Program-made: the position numbers and the translations under genes
Notes under the pieces: generated by a model
What the model saw: only the letters and a program-made list of their open reading frames with translations
Database searches by the model: none
Told to the model about the DNA's origin: nothing
NCBI RefSeq assembly: GCF_023205015.1
Contig: NZ_CP096258.1
Span: 2,666,001 to 2,730,000, forward strand
From: Providencia rettgeri
GTDB taxonomy: Bacteria > Pseudomonadota > Gammaproteobacteria > Enterobacterales > Enterobacteriaceae
DNA: 64,000 bases
Reading direction: 5' to 3'
Shown: positions 17,039 to 26,391 of the stretch, piece by piece
Numbering within the stretch: the first letter of the stretch is position 1
How the letters are laid out: each line of letters opens with the position of its first letter

Positions 17039-18478
17039 ATGAAAAAGAAAGGCCTTACTACCGCCTCGGGCGCACCGGTCGCCAATAATAATAATGTGAT
17101 GACAGCTGGTAAACGTGGCCCAATGTTATTACAGGATGTTTGGTTTTTAGAAAAGCTTGCCCATTTTGACCGTGAAGTGATCCCTGAAAGACGCATGCAT
17201 GCAAAAGGTTCTGGTGCTTTCGGTACGTTTACCGTAACCCATGATATTAGCCGCTATACGCGTGCAAAAATTTTCTCTGAAGTCGGCAAAAAAACAGAAA
17301 TGTTTGCTCGTTTTTCTACCGTTGCAGGTGAACGTGGTGCTGCTGACGCAGAGCGTGATATTCGTGGTTTCGCATTAAAATTTTATACTGAAGAAGGTAA
17401 CTGGGATATGGTGGGTAACAACACCCCAGTATTCTATTTCCGCGACCCATTAAAATTCCCTGATTTAAACCATGTAGTGAAACGTGACCCGCGCTCTAAC
17501 CTGCGTACAATGGAACACAAATGGGCCTTTTTCTCTCAGTTGCCTGAATCTTTACACCAATTAACCATTGATGCGAGTGACCGTGGTATTCCACAAAGTT
17601 ATCGTCATATGCATGGATTTGGTAGCCATACATACAGTTTCATTAACAGTAATAATGAACGTTTCTGGGTCAAATTCCATTTCCGTTGCCAACAAGGCAT
17701 TGCGAATCTATCTGATGAACAAGCTGAGCTATTAGTTGGTAAAGATAGAGAAAGTTCACAGCGCGATCTGTTTGAATCAATTGAAAAAGGGGATTTCCCG
17801 CGCTGGAATTTGCAAGTACAAATTATGCCAGAGAAAGAAGCCTCTCAAGTTCCTTATAACCCATTTGACTTAACTAAAGTTTGGCCACATAAAGATTACC
17901 CATTAATTGATGTCGGATATTTTGAACTTAATCGTAATCCGGATAACTATTTTGCTGATGTAGAACAAGCCGCTTTTAGCCCTGCAAATGTGGTTCCAGG
18001 TATTGGTTTCTCACCGGATAGAATGCTACAAGGCCGTTTATTCTCCTATGGAGATGCTCATCGTTATCGCCTTGGTGTCAACCATCATCAAATCCCAGTG
18101 AATGCTCCTCGTTGCCCATTCCATAATTACCACCGTGATGGCGCAATGCGCGTTGACGGTAATAGCGGCAACCATGTGACCTATGAGCCAAATGAAGCCG
18201 GTTTATTCCAAGAACAACCGGACTTTAGCGAACCGCCATTATCTATTGAAGGTGCAGCTGACCATTGGGATCACCGTGAAGACCAAGACTATTTCAGCCA
18301 ACCACGTGCATTATATGAGTTATTAGATGATGCAGAACACCAACGTATGTTTAAACGTATTGCCGGTGAACTTATTGACGCGACTGAAGCCACACAAGTG
18401 CGCCAAATCGAGTTATTTAAACAAGTTCATCCTGAATACGGTGCGGGTGTTGAAAAAGCGTTAAAAGCACTAAAATAG
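17039..18478 (+). CDS. katA: Clade-3 haem catalase KatA
   Basis: 479-residue small-subunit monofunctional catalase that converts hydrogen peroxide to water and oxygen. The distal His is His54 (RRMHAKGSGAFG). The distal Asn lies in MVGNNTPVFYFRDP, and the proximal haem Tyr in RLFSYGDAHRYRLG. Size and sequence resemble the Proteus mirabilis catalase, and no large-subunit flavodoxin domain is present, so it is not KatE. The ATG at 17039 is preferred over the GTG at 17036, since AAGGAG is seven bases away. E. coli has no equivalent gene at this position. It is convergent with menE. Confidence 0.95.
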   Translation: MKKKGLTTASGAPVANNNNVMTAGKRGPMLLQDVWFLEKLAHFDREVIPERRMHAKGSGAFGTFTVTHDISRYTRAKIFSEVGKKTEMFARFSTVAGERGAADAERDIRGFALKFYTEEGNWDMVGNNTPVFYFRDPLKFPDLNHVVKRDPRSNLRTMEHKWAFFSQLPESLHQLTIDASDRGIPQSYRHMHGFGSHTYSFINSNNERFWVKFHFRCQQGIANLSDEQAELLVGKDRESSQRDLFESIEKGDFPRWNLQVQIMPEKEASQVPYNPFDLTKVWPHKDYPLIDVGYFELNRNPDNYFADVEQAAFSPANVVPGIGFSPDRMLQGRLFSYGDAHRYRLGVNHHQIPVNAPRCPFHNYHRDGAMRVDGNSGNHVTYEPNEAGLFQEQPDFSEPPLSIEGAADHWDHREDQDYFSQPRALYELLDDAEHQRMFKRIAGELIDATEATQVRQIELFKQVHPEYGAGVEKALKALK

Positions 18479-18491
18479 TGTAATTCATTAC

Positions 18492-18513
18492 GTGGTGGGG
18501 ATAACCCCGCCAC
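18492..18513. terminator. Hairpin between convergent katA and menE
   Basis: GTGGTGGGG / CCCCGCCAC stem with an ATAA loop (one G-T pair), 14 bases after katA. Strong stem but no clear T-run on either side, so terminator function is probable rather than certain. Confidence 0.5.
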
Positions 18514-18522
18514 TATTTCGCC

Positions 18523-19932
18523 CTATTCTTTTATTTTCGCTAATAACCATTTTTTTACTTGTTGCCTAGACACTTTTATTCCCCCTGCTTTCAATTCAGG
18601 GTCTAAATAATAAAATGCCATAGGATATTGGTATGGAGCGAGTTTATCTTTTAACCAATCCGCCAGCCGATTTAAATCCACTGACTCATCTGCCTCAATA
18701 ACCGCGACAGGACGTTGCCCAAATTGCACATCATCAATAGGTATAATAAAACTTTGACTGACCGCTGGATGGCTATTAATCACCGCTTCGATATCTTCTG
18801 GTTGCACACATTCGCCGCCGCTGATAAATAAGTTATCTAAGCGCCCAAGAACTTGATACTCCCCATCAATATAAGCACCTTTATCATTGGTTTTGAACCA
18901 ACCCTCTAATGTATTTAGTGGCTTTATTTCACCATTAAACCAATAACCAAGGGCTTGGCTATGCGACTTAATTTGGATCTCATCATCGACCAATCTAACC
19001 TGCTTGCCACTTAGCGGCAGGCCCACACCTTTTTTACCATTGGCGCGTTTAGCACAAACTGTAGAAGCCATTTCTGTCATGCCATAGCCGCTCCAACAAG
19101 CAATACCATGTTGTTGAGCAAGATCCGTTAACGTTGAAGGAATACTGGCTCCGCCCAATAAAACAGCTTTTAGCGTAAGCTCCACCACCCGTTTATCATT
19201 TAATAACCGCCATAACTGGGTTGGTACCAAAGAGGCATGAGTAACTTCATGTAATGCTTGAGCCAAAGGAAGATCTTTTACCGCAAGTGAGCCCCCTTTC
19301 AGAAGCCAACGCCAAACAATACCCTGACCAGAGACATGGAATAACGGCAACGACAGTAACCAGCAATCTTCTTGCTGGTAATTCATTAGATTAACAACAC
19401 CTTCAGCACTATTTAAGTGCGCAGCAACACTGTGAACGGCAGCTTTAGGTAGGCCTGTTGACCCCGATGTTAAAATCAATGTGGCAGGCTGCTGAATAGC
19501 CTCTTGAAAAACAGTTAGAGCAACCTCTTCATCACCAATAAAATGATAATAGAGCTGATAATCTAAATTACGATAATTTGCTAATAGATTTGATTCATCA
19601 GTAAAATCAATTACCGCACTAATATTCAGATGAGGTAATAATTCTGCTAATAACCGTTCTGGGAGGCGAGGATTTAGTGGTAAAACACGAGCACCACACG
19701 CAATAAGAGCCAGTTGACTCAGCAATAACTCAACTGAATTTTTTCCACGCAGAACAATACACTGCCCCTGCTCTACACCTTGCATTGAAAAGTAAGTACT
19801 GAGGTCAGTAATTTGTTGGCTGACACTTTCCCAAGTCATACTTTGGGACTCTGTGACTAGAGCGATTGAGTTCGGACGAAGATTGGCCCAATGTTGCCAA
19901 GGCCAATCTTTAAATTGTGCTAACTCTGCCAT
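18523..19932 (-). CDS. menE: O-succinylbenzoate-CoA ligase MenE
   Basis: 469-residue ANL-family adenylating enzyme that forms OSB-CoA from o-succinylbenzoate, ATP and CoA in menaquinone synthesis. The AMP-binding P-loop motif LILTSGSTGLPKAA and the later SGYGMTEMAS and LGRLDNLFISGGECVQPEDIE are all present. It overlaps the end of menC by 13 bases, so the two are translationally coupled. It is the last gene of the men cluster. Confidence 0.96.
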   Translation of the reverse strand: MAELAQFKDWPWQHWANLRPNSIALVTESQSMTWESVSQQITDLSTYFSMQGVEQGQCIVLRGKNSVELLLSQLALIACGARVLPLNPRLPERLLAELLPHLNISAVIDFTDESNLLANYRNLDYQLYYHFIGDEEVALTVFQEAIQQPATLILTSGSTGLPKAAVHSVAAHLNSAEGVVNLMNYQQEDCWLLSLPLFHVSGQGIVWRWLLKGGSLAVKDLPLAQALHEVTHASLVPTQLWRLLNDKRVVELTLKAVLLGGASIPSTLTDLAQQHGIACWSGYGMTEMASTVCAKRANGKKGVGLPLSGKQVRLVDDEIQIKSHSQALGYWFNGEIKPLNTLEGWFKTNDKGAYIDGEYQVLGRLDNLFISGGECVQPEDIEAVINSHPAVSQSFIIPIDDVQFGQRPVAVIEADESVDLNRLADWLKDKLAPYQYPMAFYYLDPELKAGGIKVSRQQVKKWLLAKIKE

Positions 19933-20891
19933 ACAAGCGTTAAATCATCTAACTGCTGAAGCGGAATATCACATTGTGGCCAAGGCCGTACCAATTGAGA
20001 TTGAATAAGTGATACTGTGTCTAAGCCTGGAATGGTATTTGGGGTTAACCAGTGTGCTATACGAGCAAGTTGTGTTAAGCCAAAGCTACTTTCAATAGAT
20101 GAGCTGATCACCGCTTGTAACCCTAAGCGATGGGCTTCTTCCGCCAAATAACGGCAATAAGACAAGCTGCCTGTCAGGGTCGGTTTAATCACAATCGCAG
20201 ACACCCCTTCTTGTGCCTCTACCATAAAGCCTTCTTCACGTACACTTTCATCCCAAGCAATGCTAATGCCAGTTTCTGCTGCAAATTGCAGTGACTCTTC
20301 ACGAGTTTTACACGGTTCTTCCAAAAAAGCGATTCGGTCACGGTAGTCAGGGTTAACATATTTAGCAAAACCGTCGGCTTTTGTTCGAGTCCAACTGCGA
20401 TTTGCATCCAGACGCAATTTCAGTTCTGGAACAGCCTCTAGTAACAGATTAACCACCATACCATCACGAACTGCTTCATATAAACCGACTTTAACCTTAG
20501 CGACTTTCTCACCTTCCATTGCATCAAGGCTTAAGATTAAATCGTCAGGATCACCACTACATAAAGGTGCTTTGCGGTAATCCGCTTGTTCGGGAAGTTC
20601 CCCTGTTAGCTCCGCGATAGCACAACTACAGCCAAAAGCCACTGAGGGTAATAAACTATTAGAAATTTTGCCTTCTTTCACCCATTCATTCAGTCGTACA
20701 ATAGTTTCGGCAGTGGCCTCTTCTAATGTTTCACGGCTAAATTCAGGTAGAGGCGAAATTTCTCCCCAACCTTCGTTATCCCCATCTTGTAAACAGACCA
20801 AAAGCCCATCACGCGTTTTTAACCGCTGATAACGAAGGATAACGCCTGCCTCCATCGGCAGGCTGAACGAATAAATCTTGGCTTTACGCAT
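19920..20891 (-). CDS. menC: o-Succinylbenzoate synthase MenC
   Basis: 323-residue enolase-superfamily dehydratase that converts SHCHC to o-succinylbenzoate. The catalytic Lys lies in AKVKVGLYEA. Metal ligands are in LRLDANRSW, FLEEPC and IAWDES, and a second Lys in VIKPTLTGSL. Length matches E. coli MenC (320). Its start overlaps the menB stop and its end overlaps menE. Confidence 0.96.
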   Translation of the reverse strand: MRKAKIYSFSLPMEAGVILRYQRLKTRDGLLVCLQDGDNEGWGEISPLPEFSRETLEEATAETIVRLNEWVKEGKISNSLLPSVAFGCSCAIAELTGELPEQADYRKAPLCSGDPDDLILSLDAMEGEKVAKVKVGLYEAVRDGMVVNLLLEAVPELKLRLDANRSWTRTKADGFAKYVNPDYRDRIAFLEEPCKTREESLQFAAETGISIAWDESVREEGFMVEAQEGVSAIVIKPTLTGSLSYCRYLAEEAHRLGLQAVISSSIESSFGLTQLARIAHWLTPNTIPGLDTVSLIQSQLVRPWPQCDIPLQQLDDLTLVWQS

Positions 20892-21748
20892 TATGGATTA
20901 CGCTTATATTTAGAGAAATCAGGCGCACGTTTTTCATTAAAGGCGTTACGGCCTTCTTGCCCTTCGTCTGTCATATAGAACAACATAGTGGCATTACCAG
21001 CCAACTCTTGCAGACCTGCTTGTCCATCACAGTCCGCATTTAATGCTGCTTTTAAGCAACGCAGTGCCATCGGGCTATTTTCTAGCATTTCACGGCACCA
21101 GCGCACCGTTTCTTTTTCAAGATCTGCATATGGAACAACCGTGTTAACCAAGCCCATATCTAATGCTTCTTGTGCATTGTATTGGCGGCATAGGAACCAG
21201 ATTTCACGCGCTTTCTTTTGCCCTACGATACGTGCCATATAAGATGCACCCCAGCCGCCATCAAATGAACCAACTTTTGGCCCAGTTTGGCCGAAGATTG
21301 CGTTATCAGCGGCAATAGTTAAGTCACACATCATATGTAATACATGGCCACCACCGATAGAAAAACCAGCGACCATCGCGACAACAGGTTTTGGACAAGT
21401 ACGAATTTGGCGTTGGAAATCTAATACGTTTAAGTGGTGTGTACCACTTTCATCACGATATCCGCCGTAATCACCACGAATTTTTTGGTCACCACCGGCA
21501 CAAAATGCTTTTTCACCTTCGCCCGTTAAAATAATAGTTCCAACTTGGTCATCATAGCGTGCATCAGATAGAGCTTGGATCATTTCTTTCACGGTTTGTG
21601 GACGAAAAGCATTGCGCACTTCAGGACGATTAATGGTGATTTTTGCAATCCCTTCGGGGGATTTGTGATAGCGAATGTCTTCAAACCCTGTCGAGCAATC
21701 TTGCCATTCGATAGGTGCGTATAATTGTTCTTCACTTGGATAAATCAT
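20891..21748 (-). CDS. menB: 1,4-dihydroxy-2-naphthoyl-CoA synthase MenB
   Basis: 285-residue crotonase-family ring-closing enzyme, identical in length to E. coli MenB. Hallmarks: RNAFRPQTVKEM, the oxyanion-hole motif GGDQKIRGDYGGY, and VAGFSIGGGHVLH. It cyclises OSB-CoA to DHNA-CoA. The adjoining menH gene ends 21 bases upstream of its start, so the cluster is tightly packed. Confidence 0.97.
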   Translation of the reverse strand: MIYPSEEQLYAPIEWQDCSTGFEDIRYHKSPEGIAKITINRPEVRNAFRPQTVKEMIQALSDARYDDQVGTIILTGEGEKAFCAGGDQKIRGDYGGYRDESGTHHLNVLDFQRQIRTCPKPVVAMVAGFSIGGGHVLHMMCDLTIAADNAIFGQTGPKVGSFDGGWGASYMARIVGQKKAREIWFLCRQYNAQEALDMGLVNTVVPYADLEKETVRWCREMLENSPMALRCLKAALNADCDGQAGLQELAGNATMLFYMTDEGQEGRNAFNEKRAPDFSKYKRNP

Positions 21749-21769
21749 TATCAGATCCCTTTAACCACT

Positions 21770-22525
21770 TTATGATAAAAAACGATGAAGTGCAGCCGCA
21801 TAGCCCATAGGGTTTTCCCGATGTGCATTATGCCCTGCATTTTCAATCAGCGTTAACGGCAAAGTATATTGTTGCGAAACGCTTCGAAATTTTTGGTCTT
21901 TTTCGCCACAAAAATAGCGATAAGGACAGGTCAATTGACGCAATTTGTCCGCTAGAAAAGGTTGCTTTGCTAATGATGTATTTTCTAGCATAGCAGCAAT
22001 ACTCTGCGGATTATTTTGTCGACGTAATTGAATTAAACGTTGGCGCTGGAGCACCGACAAATCAGCAAATACCGTTTGTTGATACCAATCATCTAACACT
22101 TCGTCAATCGGCTCTGAACGAAAACGCTGGGCCCAAGCCGCATCATTAGCAGCGCGAGCAGTTCGTTCTTGTTCATTGGCTAACCCTACATTCCCACCTT
22201 CAATCACTAACCCTAATAGTCCGTTAGGTTGATAGTGACAGGCAAAATGCATCGCCAGCCGAGCGCCTAGTGAATAGCCAACCAAGTAATATTCATTAAT
22301 TTGATGATACTGTAAAAGTGCGCTGAGTTGTTGATCAAAATCTGAAAAACCTAGGCAGGGTTCTGAATGAGAACCCCCATGTCCGGGTAAATCGACAGCT
22401 AACGATGGAAAAGCACCTGTTTGCTCAATCACCGGTAGCCAATCATCTGCACTGCCTAACAAACCATGCAACCAGATTATCCAAGGAGCGGATGAGGCAG
22501 AATGATGTCTCTGTGCGGATAACAT
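21770..22525 (-). CDS. menH: SHCHC synthase MenH
   Basis: 251-residue alpha/beta hydrolase-fold lyase that removes pyruvate from SEPHCHC. The nucleophile elbow is GYSLGARLA, and the C-terminal catalytic His is in ENAGHNAHRENP. WLHGLLGSADDWLPV at the N-terminus is typical. The start ATG shares a base with the menD stop. Confidence 0.94.
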   Translation of the reverse strand: MLSAQRHHSASSAPWIIWLHGLLGSADDWLPVIEQTGAFPSLAVDLPGHGGSHSEPCLGFSDFDQQLSALLQYHQINEYYLVGYSLGARLAMHFACHYQPNGLLGLVIEGGNVGLANEQERTARAANDAAWAQRFRSEPIDEVLDDWYQQTVFADLSVLQRQRLIQLRRQNNPQSIAAMLENTSLAKQPFLADKLRQLTCPYRYFCGEKDQKFRSVSQQYTLPLTLIENAGHNAHRENPMGYAAALHRFLS

Positions 22526-24198
22526 TACAGATCCACAACTTCATTTAATAGTTGTTTTAAAGTACGCGCACCTGCATCACTTGCCACCTGTAATTCCACC
22601 AGCAAGGTGCCCTGTTGACGATGCCAAAATTGTTGTACGGTTTCTTTTAGTGTCCCCCAGTCTGTCGGAGCACAATATTGTAAGCCAAACATTTTCGCCG
22701 CTGGCTCGAAACTGACATTTTGCGGCATACAGTAATAATTTTGTCTTGCTTCATCTGGTGTAGGCAACATTGAGAAAATCTGCCCCCCATTATTATTCAC
22801 AACAATAAGAACTGTCGGTGCGGAAGGTTCTCGCAATAGCGCCAAACTATTCAAATCATAGAGTGCAGAAATATCTCCAACGATAGCCAGTGTTGGCTGT
22901 GCGGTTGCTCGCTGAACGCCCGCCATGGTAGAAATCAAACCATCAATACCACTCGCACCTCGGTTACTATAAACAGGATAACCCAATGGAAGTTGGGCCA
23001 GTGCATCCACCAAACGGACAATTAAGCTATTACCGACAAATAATTGGCCTCGAAGAGGCAGCAGTTCAGGTAATTGGTGCGCCACCGCGGCTTCTGAAAA
23101 CTGCTCATGCAAGTGTTGGCGCACGTGATGGTGCGTTTTTTGCGCTAAAGTCAGCAGCGATTCACACCACAAATTTCTCGGCTGTGCAGGATGGTTATCT
23201 AGCCAACCTTTAATTGAGCAAGTTAGCTTTCTTCCCATATGATTGGCTGGGTCTAACCGCTGAGGTATCGAATCGATAATCCAATACTCTTGCGGTTCAC
23301 AATTAGCTTGCCATTGCAGTAACCGTTTTCCCGTTAAGCTTGAACCAAACTGAACGACTAATTCTGCCTGCTTTAAAATATGTTGAGTATCAGGGCGTTG
23401 AAGCCATAAATCGGCACAAGGGTATGGTTGTCCCGTTTGAGAGAGCACATCACCGATGACGGGCCATCCGAGTTCTTGAGCCCATTTGGCAACTAACTCA
23501 CCTTCGCTCGCGGTCATTCGTCCCGCAATCACAATGCCTTTTTTCTGCCGCCAAAAATACCAATCTGCAACTAATGCAACAGAATGCGTTAATGGCTCGG
23601 TTAACCACGGATGATTTGAATTCCACCACTCTCCGAGTGTTTCCTGCCATGCATCTTCCCCGTCCATATCACCGTACAAGGGTTCGGCAAAGGGGCAGTT
23701 AATATGAAATGCACCATGGTGTAGTTGATTCATGCCATTATCAATCGCTGTTACCAACCACTTAGCTGAAATATCTTGTGTCGGCCTTGGTAACATTAAT
23801 GCTTGAGTAGGATGGGAAGCAAAAATATGGGTTTGTCGAATAGCTTGATTAGCACCACAATCAATCAATTCAGGGGGTCTGTCAGCAGTAAGAAAAATAA
23901 CTTTCTCACCAGTTAAACCCGCTTCAATCAAAGAAGGATAAAGGTTTGCGACTGCCGTACCAGAGGTCACAATCACCCCTACAGGCTCACGACTGGCTTT
24001 TGCTAAGCCTAGCGCTAAATGCCCTAAACCACGCTCATCAAAATGGGTATGGCAATGCAATTTCCCATGGCTAATGGCAGCAAGGGTCAATGGTGTCGAG
24101 CGCGAGCCCGGCGCAATACAGATATGTTTCATTCCGTGGCGAGATAGCGCTTCAATTATTACTTCAGCCCAACGGAGATTAAAAGCAGAATTCGACAT
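22525..24198 (-). CDS. menD: SEPHCHC synthase MenD
   Basis: 557-residue thiamine-diphosphate enzyme that joins 2-oxoglutarate to isochorismate, the first committed step to menaquinone. The N-terminal catalytic Glu region is FDERGLGHLALGLAK. The ThDP/Mg motif is GDISALYDLNSLALL through VNNNGGQIFSML. It overlaps menH by one base and is followed upstream by menF after a 127-bp gap. Confidence 0.97.
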   Translation of the reverse strand: MSNSAFNLRWAEVIIEALSRHGMKHICIAPGSRSTPLTLAAISHGKLHCHTHFDERGLGHLALGLAKASREPVGVIVTSGTAVANLYPSLIEAGLTGEKVIFLTADRPPELIDCGANQAIRQTHIFASHPTQALMLPRPTQDISAKWLVTAIDNGMNQLHHGAFHINCPFAEPLYGDMDGEDAWQETLGEWWNSNHPWLTEPLTHSVALVADWYFWRQKKGIVIAGRMTASEGELVAKWAQELGWPVIGDVLSQTGQPYPCADLWLQRPDTQHILKQAELVVQFGSSLTGKRLLQWQANCEPQEYWIIDSIPQRLDPANHMGRKLTCSIKGWLDNHPAQPRNLWCESLLTLAQKTHHHVRQHLHEQFSEAAVAHQLPELLPLRGQLFVGNSLIVRLVDALAQLPLGYPVYSNRGASGIDGLISTMAGVQRATAQPTLAIVGDISALYDLNSLALLREPSAPTVLIVVNNNGGQIFSMLPTPDEARQNYYCMPQNVSFEPAAKMFGLQYCAPTDWGTLKETVQQFWHRQQGTLLVELQVASDAGARTLKQLLNEVVDL

Positions 24199-24303
24199 AA
24201 TATGCTCAGCAAATTATTAGTTATCAATTAGTTTAGACTGGCTGAAAGAAATTTCTTGATCTCAGAACAATTTTTGGTGAACTAATTGAAATAAAAAGAA
24301 AAT

Positions 24304-24324
24304 AACCATTTTTATTTTATGGTT
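24304..24324 (-). terminator. Weak hairpin between menF and menD
   Basis: AACCAT / ATGGTT stem with a 9-base A/T loop. On the minus strand it is followed by ATTTTCTTTTT. The low-GC stem makes it weak, but it could reduce menF-to-menD read-through. Confidence 0.35.
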
Positions 24325-24325
24325 T

Positions 24326-25651
24326 TTAGTTATTTCCAAATAAAGACATTAGCCCAGCAGCTTTATTCTCAATTTCTATCCACTCTTGCTCTGGGTCTGA
24401 ACCACTGACAATGCCAGCGCCTGAATATAATGAGACATGGGCTCCCTCTATCTGTGCACAACGTAGAGAGACTGCGAATTCACTTTTATTTAAGCTAATA
24501 AACCCGCCTGTTCCTGCATACCAACCACGAGAAAACGGTTCATTTTCTGCTAAAAATTGCCGTGCAACCTTTCGTGGCAAACCGCAGACCGCCGCTGTGG
24601 GTTGGAGACGCTGTAAACAATCGCTATCAGAAGGGCTAACTAATGTCGCAACAATTGAGCGGTAAAGGTGTTGAATTTTTCTCAAGCGGATCACTTTTGC
24701 CGACGATACATCAACCCCTGTCACTGCTCCTTGTAATTGTTGGCAAATATCATCAACAACCACTAAATTTTCATGTTGGTTCTTTTTATCTTCCATCAAC
24801 CATTTAGCGTATTCCGCTGCGACCATGTCATCAGGGTCATTAGCGACGGTTCCTGCTAAAGCCTCAGAGTTCAGTTGTTCGTCTTGACGTAAATATAAAC
24901 GTTCGGGTGTTGAGGAAATAAAACCTGAATGTGCGTTGAAGGCCATCATAAAATGGTAACAATGATGATTCACCTGCTGGCTTTGTGCTAAAAACTCAGC
25001 AACCGCAATTGGCTTAGACAGGGTGAGTTTTGTTTCCCTGGCCATAACCACTTTTTCCATTTTTCCTGACTTCATGTCATCAATAGCGCAATTTAATAAA
25101 CGGCACCATTCATCATGCGTAGGAATATGTTCCTGTGCAGTAATATCGGCGTCCAGTGTCAATGTCTCTTGAGAAGCCGATTTTACTTGCTGTAAAAGAT
25201 GGATAGCATTTAAGCGATCTTCTTCCCCTTCTATATTGACACTAACGCTAATTGTCGAACGCAACCGATGAATTTCAATTCGAGGCAAAAAACAAAAAGT
25301 TGCTTGGCGTTTTATCTCTTCAGGGATGCCATCTCCAACAGCATTCCAACCATTAAGCCCCCATAGGCGCATCTCTGGCATATTCGGATATTGTGATAAA
25401 AAAGCTTGTGCTGTATCTATCGAATCAAAGGACTTAACCATTCCAAGAGCGCTGCATTCTTCGGCTCCCGTCCGTTGATACCAGTAAAATTGAGGGTAGA
25501 TTTCTTGTGCCGATAGCCATGAAAGACCAGGGAAAGTAGTTTGCGCATCTAACTGCCAGACAAAACGAGTATACGCTTTGGTGTTTAGTGTCAATGTAGA
25601 CAAATGGTCCAAAATTTCAGTTATCAATCGATCAAATTTTTTATAGTTCAC
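24326..25651 (-). CDS. menF: Isochorismate synthase MenF
   Basis: 441-residue chorismate-utilising enzyme that supplies isochorismate for menaquinone. The C-terminal catalytic domain carries KVVMARETKLTL, LNSEALAGTVA, PTAAVCGLPRKVA, and YSGAGIVSGSDPEQEW. It could be confused with EntC, but the adjoining menDHBCE genes settle the assignment. First gene of the men cluster, 127 bp upstream of menD. Confidence 0.94.
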   Translation of the reverse strand: MNYKKFDRLITEILDHLSTLTLNTKAYTRFVWQLDAQTTFPGLSWLSAQEIYPQFYWYQRTGAEECSALGMVKSFDSIDTAQAFLSQYPNMPEMRLWGLNGWNAVGDGIPEEIKRQATFCFLPRIEIHRLRSTISVSVNIEGEEDRLNAIHLLQQVKSASQETLTLDADITAQEHIPTHDEWCRLLNCAIDDMKSGKMEKVVMARETKLTLSKPIAVAEFLAQSQQVNHHCYHFMMAFNAHSGFISSTPERLYLRQDEQLNSEALAGTVANDPDDMVAAEYAKWLMEDKKNQHENLVVVDDICQQLQGAVTGVDVSSAKVIRLRKIQHLYRSIVATLVSPSDSDCLQRLQPTAAVCGLPRKVARQFLAENEPFSRGWYAGTGGFISLNKSEFAVSLRCAQIEGAHVSLYSGAGIVSGSDPEQEWIEIENKAAGLMSLFGNN

Positions 25652-26391
25652 TTTAGATTCCCACTGCTACATCTCACAAATTCACTACGCGTTATTATAT
25701 AGCGCAATACAAATTTTTAATACATTGATGACTAACAGTAAATGCTATGTCACTCATTCCGCGCTAAAAGCCGAACCCCGGCAATCAAAAAATTGTTTAT
25801 AATATTTCACTATTTTAGTACTTAGAACCCAATTGACGATAGCCAAGAACAACTACGTCAAAACAAACCTGTTTACACACATAGTGACCTTCAGGCTATT
25901 GATAGTATAGCTTATTATATATATTGCACAGTATTCTATTCATTTAATTAATGTGAAATGTGATTTCATCCCTTTTATTCATTTTTATTTCCTAAACTGC
26001 TTGTTTTTCACCCAAAAAAATTCCATTTTGAAACGCAGTTATTGTTGTTCGTCAAGTCAATACGCTATGAAAAGCCTATTCATCCCAAAAGAAATCCATC
26101 TTGTATTTTAATTAACATGATATTTCTATTAAGCATTTTATTTAGCATAAAAATAAATGATTTATTAATAAATATAAACAACAATAATATTTTAAACATA
26201 TACCAACCTCTTCAAGTGCTATTTTTTAGCTCTGTTTTTCATTTTTTAGTATAAAACTTTCAGTCATTTTCTAGTAGGTTAACAAATATGAAATTTATAT
26301 TTTCATTTACAATAAATAGACAATTCAAGCATACAAGATTGCTAATGAAAATTAGCACACTGTCTTTAACTTAATTAACATGGAATTTAAA
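25652..26391. other. AT-rich gap between menF and the toxin operon
   Basis: 740 bp containing the menF and toxin-operon promoters. The right half (about 25900-26390) is extremely AT-rich. A short open frame at 26042-26254 has no ribosome site and reads as low-complexity A/T sequence, so it was not called. No RNA gene or operator was recognised. Confidence 0.5.

Noticed and set aside
26042..26254. 70-residue open frame on the plus strand before xaxA
   Set aside because: TTG start with no ribosome site, low-complexity A/T-derived sequence and no family resemblance; likely chance in AT-rich DNA.
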